A DNA stretch of 10,993 nucleotides from Globomyces pollinis-pini. Lineage: Eukaryota > Chytridiomycota > Chytridiomycetes > Rhizophydiales > Globomycetaceae. The notes under the pieces are model-generated. The model saw only the letters and a program-made list of their open reading frames with translations. It searched no databases and was not told the DNA's origin. The stretch is taken from the NCBI GenBank assembly GCA_025399215.1, contig MU621545.1, positions 1 through 10,993 on the forward strand, given 5' to 3'. The position numbers were made by a program, and so were the translations under genes. Shown here in pieces: positions 1 to 7,029 of this stretch; position 1 is the stretch's first letter; each line of letters begins with the position of its first letter.

Positions 1-180
1 ATAATGATAACGTAAATCTTACTTGCTATAGTCTTTACTTGACTTTCATCAGACATTGTTCAATACATATATTGTAAATTTGATAACATACAAGCCTATA
101 ATCCGTATAATATGAGATTATGAGAACTGCCATTTGAAATCTGGAACAATCTGTAATTGCACATGAATGACCAATGATGA
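1..180 (+). repeat. Dispersed repeat, copy A (5' part may lie outside the window)
   Basis: This stretch is a diverged direct copy of 5920-6118. Shared blocks in the same order include ataatgataacgt, ctatagtctttacttgact, acaagc.tataatcc and tataat, followed by weaker matches (agaactgccattt against agaaattgcattt, and tggaa..tctgta). Small indels separate the blocks, so this is an old repeat rather than a recent duplication. It carries no reading frame of note. The match fades near 180, shortly before hAT-like sequence begins at 211. The family is not identified. Confidence 0.7.
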
Positions 181-210
181 GCTAGATTTAGTCGGCGTGT
201 GGGTTCCTCT

Positions 211-285
211 TAAGGCTGGGCACCCATGGGTTGGGTTGGTCAGAGGTCGGAACTTCACCCACCCAGGTCACCCAAGGTGACCCAT
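211..285 (-). mobile_element. hAT element terminal and subterminal region (3' end of the element)
   Basis: The block opens with taaggctgggcaccc, which resembles the start of hAT terminal inverted repeats, and is full of GGGT/ACCC words. It includes a perfect 7-bp inverted repeat, ggtcacc (266-272) and ggtgacc (276-282). It lies just beyond the C-terminal end of the minus-strand transposase fragment at 350-906, where the element's 3' end should be. The 16-bp word ggaacttcacccaccc at 249-264 recurs at 1090-1105. No 8-bp target-site duplication was found (gttcctct at 203-210 has no partner near 1130), so the exact boundary is uncertain. Confidence 0.5.
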
Positions 286-349
286 ATAAAATCTCATGAA
301 GTTTACTAGCACTATCTTGAATCCATATCCATATATTATAAAACATATT

Positions 350-906
350 TTAAGAATTATGTCCACCCAAAGAACATCTATCTGCTGTTACCAAATCTAT
401 CCCAGAGGAAAAAGCCCTTTCAGACGGTACACTGGAGGCCTGAATCGTCAAATAATCTTTCGCCATCGCCGAAACACGGGATAGGTAATTAAATTGATTG
501 ACTTTCCAAAATGTCAGCACGTTTGTTCCCACTTCTGCTAACGGAGCATTGAAATACCAAATATATTCTTCAACCGAACGTGAACCCTGATCACACCTCA
601 AACGTTTTTGAAAATTTCCATAGAGTAACCCGTTGAAATACCAATGCTTACTTTACCTGATTTTCCGTGTTTAATGTTACTTGAATCTTTAGCAAGTACT
701 TTCTTTTGGTAGTAACTAAAAGATGAAGTAAAATGTTCAATAACACAATCCATCCACCCACCATTCCAGCCAAGGCTATTTTTTAGAAAATCTTTTTTCC
801 CCATTTGATCGAGAATGAGGGCTATACCAACCATTGGCGATAATTTGTCAAAGTAACGGTTTAAGTTTTCTAGGGCAGATGCGATACCAACATGAATATC
901 GTCCTT
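350..906 (-). pseudogene. hAT-family transposase, C-terminal fragment, frameshifted
   Basis: Only the C-terminal part of a hAT DNA transposase remains. Read on the minus strand from about 906, it gives ALENLNRYFDKLS, then VGIALILDQMGKKDFLKNS, which matches the hAT 'IALvLDPrlK' strand around the last catalytic region. A frameshift near 600 leads to the hAT dimerisation domain: VEEYIWYFNAPLAEVGTNVL, then WKVNQFNYLSRVSAMAKDYL, then the hallmark SVPSERAFSSG and a truncated end (CSLGGHNS, stop at 350-352). The N-terminal BED finger and first catalytic acidic residues are absent. The frame meets a stop just upstream of 906, where a tRNA-like unit begins. It is certainly non-functional. What is seen is the motif string in two frames; family membership rests on the well-known hAT C-terminal signature. 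Confidence 0.85.
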
Positions 907-910
907 TTAT

Positions 911-967
911 CGACCAACCAATAGGTCTCGGGCATCAGTTCGGATCTCACACCTGACTTGTTTTTTT
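911..967 (+). repeat. tRNA-like (Pol III B-box plus T-run) unit, copy 1, degenerate
   Basis: The string ataggtctcgggcatcagtt, followed by cggatctcacacctgactt and a run of seven T, aligns block by block with 999-1046 (tagatcctgggcagcggtt, cgaaccctgcctcgacta, T-run). It therefore looks like an older tandem copy of the same unit. The B-box is degraded (agttcggatct). It begins immediately next to the broken end of the hAT fragment. It is probably a SINE tail or tRNA fossil, not a working tRNA. Confidence 0.4.
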
Positions 968-980
968 CCGAGCATAATTT

Positions 981-1046
981 GTAGTTATTTCAAGCCATTA
1001 GATCCTGGGCAGCGGTTCGAACCCTGCCTCGACTACCTTTTTTTTT
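981..1046 (+). repeat. tRNA-like (Pol III B-box plus T-run) unit, copy 2, best preserved
   Basis: This unit contains ggttcgaacc at 1014-1023, which matches the internal B-box/T-loop of tRNA genes. It is flanked by ggcag and ctgcc arms that form a T-arm-like hairpin with one bulged C. The sequence gtagtt at 981-986 can pair with gactac at 1031-1036 as an acceptor-like stem with one G-T wobble. Nine T follow at 1038-1046, as at a Pol III terminator. The enclosed length of about 56 nt is too short for a full tRNA and no anticodon arm is evident. A tRNA-derived SINE fragment is the best explanation. Confidence 0.45.
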
Positions 1047-1050
1047 GGAT

Positions 1051-1126
1051 GGGTGAATGCTGGGTGAAATGGGTAGGGTCGTCATTTCTGGAACTTCACC
1101 CACCCTGAACTTACCCAAGGTTCCAT
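1051..1126 (+). repeat. hAT subterminal-like block, second copy
   Basis: This block is rich in gggt/accc words and shares ggaacttcacccaccc (1090-1105 against 249-264), then cccaaggt, with the element end at 211-285 in the same orientation. It is also partly self-complementary (gggtgaaatgggtagggt against cttcacccaccct). With 211-285 it brackets the transposase fragment and the tRNA-like units. It could be the other subterminal region of the same element or a fragment of a related one. From here to about 1297 nothing else is recognisable. Confidence 0.45.
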
Positions 1127-1297
1127 GGTCTAGTAAAAATTCAACAGTCGCTTCAGAATTGAGCCCAAGCAGAATATTAACCTCAACTCGCAACTGATGA
1201 GAGGTTAACAAATTGAAAAAACACATTACGAAAATCTCGTTAGTCGGTTAGGAGGAGAAAACTAAAGTGTAAAAGACTATGTTACATAGATATAGCG

Positions 1298-1303
1298 TTT
1301 ATT
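1298..1303 (-). terminator. Poly(A) signal AATAAA of the coiled-coil/PAS gene
   Basis: On the minus strand AATAAA begins 14 nt after the stop codon of the gene at 1318-4479. The close spacing suits a compact 3' UTR. The signal is common by chance in AT-rich DNA, so the position is the main support. Confidence 0.45.
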
Positions 1304-1317
1304 GTCCAACAACTCGC

Positions 1318-4300
1318 TTATTGATCATCCGTACACGTACCATACCATCCAGTAACGGCACCACTACCATCAACAATTGGATTTCCGTTCGTAATAAACT
1401 TATGATACTTTCCGTCGTGACCTTTCAACCGACGTCGTAAAACAAATCCTTTCCTTTCTTCATTGCCTATCTTTAAGGCATTCAATGACGCTTGGAGATC
1501 ATCTGGGTGAACGACCGAGGGATCAAAAACGTTCAACGCCGTGCCTTTTGGTGCACCCACAAACTTCAAAAAGTTTTGATTACAATAAAGAACGTTTCCA
1601 AAAGTATCGCTTTTCCAAATCTTTTGAGGCAAAAAGTCTGGTAAAATTTGCATTTCTATCGCAGCCTGTTCAGCTGAATCTATATCAATACAAATACCAT
1701 AGAAATTAACCAACTCACCATTTGCATTTTTGATGGGTGAACCACAAAGTTGGAACCATTTGATGACTCCTTTGGAGGATTTCATTCTCAATTTGACATC
1801 AAACTTAGAAGATTGCTTTGTAGCTACTGCAAGCGCGTTATTGACTGCTGGAATATCATCGATCCAACAAAGCTAATCAAAATTAAATTAAAGATAACGT
1901 TACCGACTCTGCATTGAAATTAAGGGGAGATTTGGTGAAATCAGTTCCACTATAGCTGACGAAACTAGGGTTTCCGTAATAGATAGATCCATTTGGTTTA
2001 CATTTCCATAAGAATACTGGAAGATCCTCTTGGATTGTTTTCAATTCCGCATTGAGTATTTCAGCATCATCAATATCAGTACATCCTCCAACCCAAAACT
2101 TAAAAACCCCATGTGTGCTGAAAACAGGAATTGCTGACGTCAAGAACCATCTATAAATCCCATCGGCTCCTTTTAATCGTCTTTTCAGTTCAAAAGGTTT
2201 CTTCGTTCGACGACCTTCAGCAAACTTATCAAGTGTAGCTTGTAAATCCTGTGGATGAACTACAGCGGGTGAACAAATGTCCGCAGTAGCTTCTTCTTCT
2301 GGTTTAGTAATCCCAACATAGTTTTTGAATTTCTTATTCAAACTAAGCACTTTTCCTGAATTGTCAATCCTCCACATCATTTGCGTTTCGGTGGATTGTT
2401 TACAGTTTTCTTCTTCAACCATTTCAGTAATATCTCGAGCAATTGCAGTAAATAAATGAAATCCATCTTCAAGAACCTCACTTATTGATAGATGCAATGG
2501 AAATTCGGTACCATCTTTTCTCAATCCATAAACATGTCTGCCTACACCAATAACTTTCTTCACCCCAGTACTGTAATAGTTATATAGATCTAGTGCTTAA
2601 ATAATAGTTGGCTACATACAAGTATCATGATTTTCAGAAAATCGTTTTGGCATCAATTGTTTGATATTGAATTTTCCTTCGATAACTTCAGCTGCAGTAT
2701 ATCCAAACATTTTTTCAGCAGCAGAACTAAATGATTAATCGTAGCTACACCATACTTGAATCGCTTAATAAATCCCAATGGATCGATAGAGATCACACCG
2801 TCGACAAAAGTACTCAACAGAGAATTGAGAACCTTTCGTTCAATCAGTGCATTTGTTTCCGCCTGCCGGATATGGGCTTCCATTTCACGTTCTCGCTCTT
2901 GAATCTTCAGACATTCATCAATTTCAGCTTCACAGTCTTCCACAAGTCTCTTCTTTTCAATATCATGCTTCATTTCGAGTTCTGCCAGCTCATTTTCAAA
3001 CTCCTCTTCCTTTTCCTTATACGCTGTTGCCAGCTTTGCAGTCATCTCAAAGTATGCAACCTCATGCTTCTTTTTGAGTTCAATTAACCCAGCCTGGAGC
3101 TTTTTTAGTGCTTCCTTCACTTCATTGTTGGATGTTACTTGATTTGCAAATTGACGTTCCTCTGTTTCTCCTTCGTTTGCAACACCAAAAGCCTTTTTGG
3201 AAAGGTTTGTATCACTTGTTTTTCTGCTATGGGCAGTGGACTGGTTTTTGGATGATGAAATACTAGTGCTTCTGCTTCCCTCATCGTTGTCAAGAACAGC
3301 TGCTTTAAATGCATCATTTTTTTCAATCACGGCAGACCAAACAGCATGTCGCTTTTCTTTTCTTGCCCTTTGAGACCTAATCAATTCACGGATTTGATTT
3401 CGATGTATGGCTTTGGCTTTCGCTTTTTCAAGATTCTGTTCCGCCTTGATGTCAAAAATCTTTAAATTCTTTTGAGCTTCGGATATTCTTTCCTTTTCCA
3501 CAATTATTTCGCTACGTTGATCTTGAAGGAAATCTTGTTGAAATTGTCCATGAGTCTCTTTCATATTTGCAAGTTCTTCTAATTTTCTCTTTAAAAATTT
3601 AAAATCATGTTATGAATTACCGTTTCCAATTCAGAAACTTCCTTGAACTGTCGAAGTTCTAGACGTTGTTGTTCACGAATATGATCCAATCTCTTCTTAC
3701 TGAGAACTTTTTGATGGTTTATTTTGGATTGAAACTTTTTCATTGTCTCTGAACGAGTCTCTTCATCCAAAGCTTGACATTGAAGTTCAATCAAGATTTT
3801 TTGAGTGGTATATTCTCTTTCTTCAGCATCATTGAGTAATTTAATTTGTTTTAAATGACGGTCTTCAATATGTTCAACCACCTGTGCCGTTCGTTCGCGA
3901 TGACTTCGTAAAGCTGCTTTGACTGATTCGGTATTTTTGAACATGTCATCTCTATACTGTGTTTTATGGTACAAATCTTTTAATTCTCTCGCTTGTGATC
4001 TTTGAAATTTCTTGCCATTTTTACGAGTATTGAAATCTTTCAAGTTTTGCTCATGATGAAGTTTTAAAGCTTGAGTTTCGATTGTTTGTCTAGCCTTTAA
4101 ATCAGCCATTTCCAACTCATTAAGAGTCGTATAAAATGCATCTTCATTTCGTTTAAAGATTTCAGTTTCGCCAATAAAAATATTACTCTCAATCTATAAA
4201 AAAAAAATCAGTCTTAAATCTTCATAGATTCATTTTTACTGTGCGACTTTGAGCAAGCATTCCATTGAACAATTCTTCCATTTGAATTCTTTGAGTATTT

Positions 4301-4479
4301 TTGAAGCCTTGAATACCAGTTTTACTACGATCTACATTCATTTTGGTCACAAATTCAGCTAATCTCTGTTCTTTTTCATCCCCATATTTGGTAGTTACAA
4401 CTGGGACTTTAGGTTTTATCGGATTCGTATCATCATTGAATGAATCTTCATGTTCATATGATGTTTTGTCGACCATCAT
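1318..4479 (-). CDS. Coiled-coil protein with four C-terminal PAS domains; first PAS is FixL-like (six exons)
   Basis: Exons are 4479-4240, 4193-3621, 3588-2756, 2726-2620, 2589-1904 and 1872-1318, giving 997 residues. Phases close at every junction. The start is the first of two ATGs (MMVDKTSYEH); the second is equally possible. Residues 81-372 and 415-520 are highly charged coiled coil, with a Ser/Thr-rich linker at 374-403. PAS1 (about 525-640) has DGVISIDPLGFIKRFNSAAE, GRHVYGLRKDGTEFPLHLS and ARDITE. It keeps His582 and Arg602, the 20-residue spacing of the FixL proximal haem His and distal Arg. PAS2 (about 655-758) and PAS4 (about 891-997) are PAS_3-like with VVHPxDLQ and RRLKGxDG, and end in W/F..GTCTD. 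PAS3 (about 774-880) lacks the HPxDL motif. No LOV cysteine, kinase, cyclase or DNA-binding domain is seen, so output probably runs through the coiled coil. Role (gas or redox sensing, scaffold) is inference. Confidence 0.85.
1873..1903 (-). other. Intron 5 of the coiled-coil/PAS gene (31 nt)
   Basis: The intron opens GTAACG and ends GATTAG, phase 0. Reading through it gives an in-frame TAA. Splicing joins PAS3 FNAES to LCWIDDIPAV and keeps the PAS fold continuous. Confidence 0.85.
2590..2619 (-). other. Intron 4 of the coiled-coil/PAS gene (30 nt)
   Basis: The intron opens GTATGT and ends CACTAG, phase 1. It interrupts the codon for Tyr585. Removing it restores SENHDT/YLYNYYSTG, a near-exact fit to FixL-type PAS sequences, which fixes both boundaries. 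The intron contains an in-frame TAG. A longer alternative acceptor at ATTACAG would delete the conserved helix. Confidence 0.9.
2727..2755 (-). other. Intron 3 of the coiled-coil/PAS gene (29 nt)
   Basis: The intron opens GTATGG and ends ATTTAG, phase 2. Splicing restores GFIKRFNSAAEKMFGY, the canonical PAS 'N.A....GY' helix start. A plausible branch site (ttaat) lies about 10 nt before the acceptor. Retention shifts frame and meets a stop at 2653-2655. Confidence 0.9.
3589..3620 (-). other. Intron 2 of the coiled-coil/PAS gene (32 nt)
   Basis: The intron opens GTAATT and ends TTAAAG, phase 0, and joins SELET to RKLEELANMK within the coiled coil. Reading through meets TAA. An alternative donor GTTTCT further upstream would make a 56-nt intron with the same frame; it is less like the other donors, all of which start GTA. 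Confidence 0.7.
4194..4239 (-). other. Intron 1 of the coiled-coil/PAS gene (46 nt)
   Basis: The intron opens GTAAAA and ends with a T-tract and TATAG, phase 0. It joins MLAQSRT to IESNIFIGETE. Reading through meets an in-frame TGA. It is the longest intron recognised in the window. Confidence 0.85.
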
Positions 4480-4520
4480 TTTTTGAAAAAACAGGCGAAA
4501 TTTTTTAACTTTTTCGTGTT

Positions 4521-4573
4521 TTTATATATTGGAAGACTATTGTTCTTCACTATGTAAATGTTTAAGACACGTG
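4521..4573 (-). promoter_or_regulatory. Candidate core promoter and E-box of the coiled-coil/PAS gene
   Basis: On the minus strand an A/T stretch (aatatataaa, 4521-4530) lies about 42-51 nt before the first ATG and could serve as a TATA-like element. A palindromic CACGTG (4568-4573, context atcacgtgtc) lies about 90 nt before the ATG and matches the bHLH E-box core bound by factors such as Cbf1, Pho4 or SREBP. Both are short motifs in AT-rich DNA; function is not shown. Confidence 0.25.
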
Positions 4574-4579
4574 ATATTA

Positions 4580-5385
4580 GTGTTGGATCGGATCTGATAT
4601 TAAACGATCTAATCTAACTTTATTAGCAAGATTGTGTATTCAAACAATAATCTAAATGGGAATTTTTGTAACAAATTCAATGTCAACTGTGAAAGGACGA
4701 TCTACTGAAGGGTACCATATCACCTACCTTCAAATTTATGAACTGTATTTTAACCCAATTCATAGAAGTGTATTATCTTTATTTGACACTACTCTACCAA
4801 TGGTAGATAACTACCTTTTAAATAAAAACCAGTTTTTTAAAAAATGGGAACAGGAATATTAGGATTTTAACTATCCATACGGACAGTTATCTTTTCGCTC
4901 CTTTTCGACTATTAAACCAAACACTAGAAAAAAACTAACTTTATTGGACTTGCGCATTTCAAATCCTTTATTTTATTGAAGTTGCTATGACTTAAGTGGT
5001 TCAAAGTTGGAGATGTTTATTCATTCATTGAATAATAAATAACAGGTAATGTATCCTCGTGCGTTTGGTTATGAAGCAATGAATTGGGTTTATGTGCATC
5101 AACAAGGGTTTCTTTCAAATAGTTAAGGTACCATGGTTTTAACCTCCAGTGTTTATCCATAAGTGATACAGTTAGTAAAATATCTATTTATTGCATTTTA
5201 ACGTTTCTTTGTCTGTTGTTTATACAGAGTCTAAGAGACTTTCAAATAGGCATCATAGTAGTAAGTAAAGTATTGAGTCTATATCCTTAATTGTTGCAGT
5301 TAGTGAATCATCCGTTCATTGTAGTTTCTAGCCTGATTCTTTACTATTGCTGATACCCTTGTTGAGTCTTAATGAGAATTCGTAT
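4580..5385. other. Intergenic stretch without a recognisable gene
   Basis: No domain, RNA gene or transposon remnant was recognised here. A 68-codon plus-strand frame at 4656-4862 has a starting ATG but no recognisable motif and no partner exon with convincing splice sites. It cannot be separated from chance. Confidence 0.4.
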
Positions 5386-5389
5386 GGAA

Positions 5390-5540
5390 TTTTTTTTTTT
5401 TTTTCTCACTCTACAATCTTCCTTCTACATGTTAAAAAGAATCCGAGAAAGAGAAGCAATTATCTATCGAATTATCTATCGAAACCAAAGAAAAGGCAAT
5501 CCAGAACTACGAAAGAAAAGGCAATCCAGAACTACGAAAG
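5390..5540 (+). repeat. Poly-T tract followed by two short perfect tandem duplications
   Basis: A run of 15 T at 5390-5404 is followed by attatctatcga twice (5459-5470, 5471-5482) and then by a 25-bp unit twice, exactly (5491-5515 and 5516-5540; the unit starts aaaaggcaatccag and ends ctacgaaag). The copies are identical, so these duplications are recent, probably from replication slippage or an indel hotspot. They create a low-complexity Arg/Lys-rich reading frame that is not a gene. Confidence 0.85.
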
Positions 5541-5685
5541 AAAAAGGTTCTGGGTTAAGGTCGAAATTTTATGAACATATAACCGTCCCACCCAAAAGAA
5601 ATTGTAATTTGGTATATTTAGGATGCAATTTGATGATTATGGGTTAGGGATTTTGCAAAAAGAGACTGTCAATCACAAAATTTCT

Positions 5686-5812
5686 CTGTTCATTACAAAG
5701 TTGAAGTTTGTCTCCAACATGACAAAGTATCAAGTACTTTTGTCACACAGTTCAACTCCCGCTTAGACAAACTCACCTTCATTTTAAATGGAACTGCGGA
5801 AAAAATGAACAG
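5686..5812. repeat. Nested imperfect inverted repeat (foldback, about 127 bp)
   Basis: Three nested arm pairs point to one centre: ctgttcatt (5686-5694) with aatgaacag (5804-5812); gaagtttgtct (5703-5713) with agacaaactcaccttc (5765-5780, 5-nt insert); and tgacaaagta (5720-5729) with tacttttgtca (5735-5745, one extra T). The centre is a 5-nt loop. The arrangement suggests a decayed MITE-like foldback or a structured transcript. No coding frame or target-site duplication was recognised. Confidence 0.5.
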
Positions 5813-5919
5813 TTCACAACCATTCCATCCCCATTCACTTTAATCGAATATAGAGCTGTTAACCAAACACTTGACTCTTCACAAAAGGAAAACAAAGAGG
5901 AAGATCAAAGTTTTACTCT

Positions 5920-6118
5920 ATAATGATAACGTACTATAGTCTTTACTTGACTTTCATTTAATTCATCAGAAAGACCCGTCCATATATTGCTAGTTTAATG
6001 AAATACAAGCATATAATCCATATAATATTGTCATACAGTCTATTTAGTAGAAATTGCATTTTTATGACATCACTCTATTATGGAATCTGTAGTAATGTAA
6101 ATATATTATGGATGATAT
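5920..6118 (+). repeat. Dispersed repeat, copy B
   Basis: This is a direct, diverged copy of 1-180. It shares ataatgataacgt, actatagtctttacttgact (copy A has one mismatch at the first base), catcaga, ttc/tccatatattg, acaagcatataatccatataat and weaker blocks to about 6118. It lacks roughly 9 nt after the first block and has about 9 extra nt after tttcat relative to copy A. The two copies lie on either side of the coiled-coil/PAS gene. Confidence 0.7.
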
Positions 6119-6800
6119 CCTTTTTCTCAACTACATTATAATATAGAAAGCATATGCAATATGATAAATCCATTCTACTAATTAAATATTTGTGGAGAGA
6201 ATGAGAAATTGATTTTTATTAGAGTAACTTCTATATTCAAATAATATATCTTTTAGTATACCATTCATTTACTGCCAAATCGCGAATTCGAAAAAAAGGG
6301 GGGAAAAGGAGGGAAGCTTCAAGAGACACTCTAGCATTGACCTGCACAAAAAAAGTCAAGATTAAGTGTGTTTTTGTAGGTTTAAATGTCACTTCATCAT
6401 TATTGAATTGTCATAATTGTGATAGTACACTTTGAAAACCGATTAATCAAAGCTCAGCATTCTCTTATTAAGAAATCATGTGCCCAACTACAAACTATCA
6501 CCTATCAACAAATTGAAGCGAACACCCTTATCACATAGTCTGATAGCTATGTACTTTCTCATATTTACTCCGTCAAAGATATACTTTCTCACGTATAGCA
6601 TAGAAAACGATGCACTTGCTCACCTCTTTGAGTACAGTGGGCAATTCTACACTTGAAAGCAAAAGTACTGTTCTTTTGTTTCCGTCGGCTACATTAAGAG
6701 CTAATGAAGGATCTGATGCCATTCAAAACTGTGGTGTTTGGATCTCTTTAGATGATTCGCGGTTTATTGAGTTATTCCTCCCCTGATCACTAGTTACTCA
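6119..6800. other. Intergenic stretch without a recognisable gene; contains a purine tract
   Basis: No gene was recognised. The stretch contains a 27-nt uninterrupted polypurine run at 6290-6316 (seven A, six G, then mixed). It also contains loosely related words around tactttctca and cacttgctcacc between 6545 and 6630. The words cgatgcacttgctcacctct here and cgatgtgcccttgctcacca at 8684 resemble each other and may be repeat debris. Confidence 0.4.
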
Positions 6801-6839
6801 AATCGTTTATTCCAATCGCTTGTTCCAATCGCTTGTTTT
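6801..6839 (+). repeat. Three tandem 13-bp units
   Basis: The units are aatcgtttattcc (6801-6813), aatcgcttgttcc (6814-6826) and aatcgcttgtttt (6827-6839). Units two and three are nearly identical and the first differs at two positions. This is a short minisatellite-like array without other context. Confidence 0.8.
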
Positions 6840-6910
6840 TATATTTGAATCAAGTGCATAGAGTAATACTATCGTATTCACTTTAATTATGTATGTTCTT
6901 CACTGTATTA

Positions 6911-6955
6911 AATGTGAAGTAGGGAATCTTGAACCCCTCGACTATAATCTTTTTC
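6911..6955 (+). repeat. tRNA-like unit, copy 3 (degenerate)
   Basis: The string gggaatcttgaacccctcgactata followed by a short T-run aligns with the 3' half of copy 2 (gcagcggttcgaaccctgcctcgactacc, T-run). The shared core is ttcgaaccc/cttgaaccc, then ctcgacta, then T. It lies about 75 bp upstream of the LINE remnant, but no functional link is shown. Confidence 0.35.
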
Positions 6956-7029
6956 ATAATCTAAATGCTCAGTTTAATTAACTTCACAAGTGTAATGTAT
7001 TTATATTTCTAAAATCAACAATCACATCA

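Noticed and set aside
203..210. gttcctct as an 8-bp hAT target-site duplication
   Set aside because: No matching copy lies near the other presumed end; the only other occurrence noted, near 3156, is inside an exon.
990..1226. 78-codon minus-strand frame
   Set aside because: It runs through the tRNA-like unit and hAT subterminal block, and its Lys-Lys-Lys and Arg-rich end is just the T-run and B-box read backwards.
1904..2380. Possible LOV (flavin photoreceptor) PAS domains
   Set aside because: None of the four PAS domains has the conserved GxNCRFLQ cysteine motif.
2731..3087. 118-codon plus-strand frame inside the coiled-coil/PAS gene
   Set aside because: It is antisense to a strongly supported coiled-coil exon and has no motif; the Lys/Glu-rich complement produces Phe/Leu-rich open frames by composition.
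4656..4862. 68-codon plus-strand frame with an ATG
   Set aside because: No recognisable family, no convincing partner exon or promoter, and similar lengths arise by chance in this window.
5347..5647. Two overlapping plus-strand frames of 75 and 91 codons
   Set aside because: They are created by the poly-T tract and tandem duplications; the repeated Arg/Lys words are the duplicated DNA units read in frame.
5644..5649. TTAGGG telomere-like word
   Set aside because: It is a single unit with no tandem repetition.
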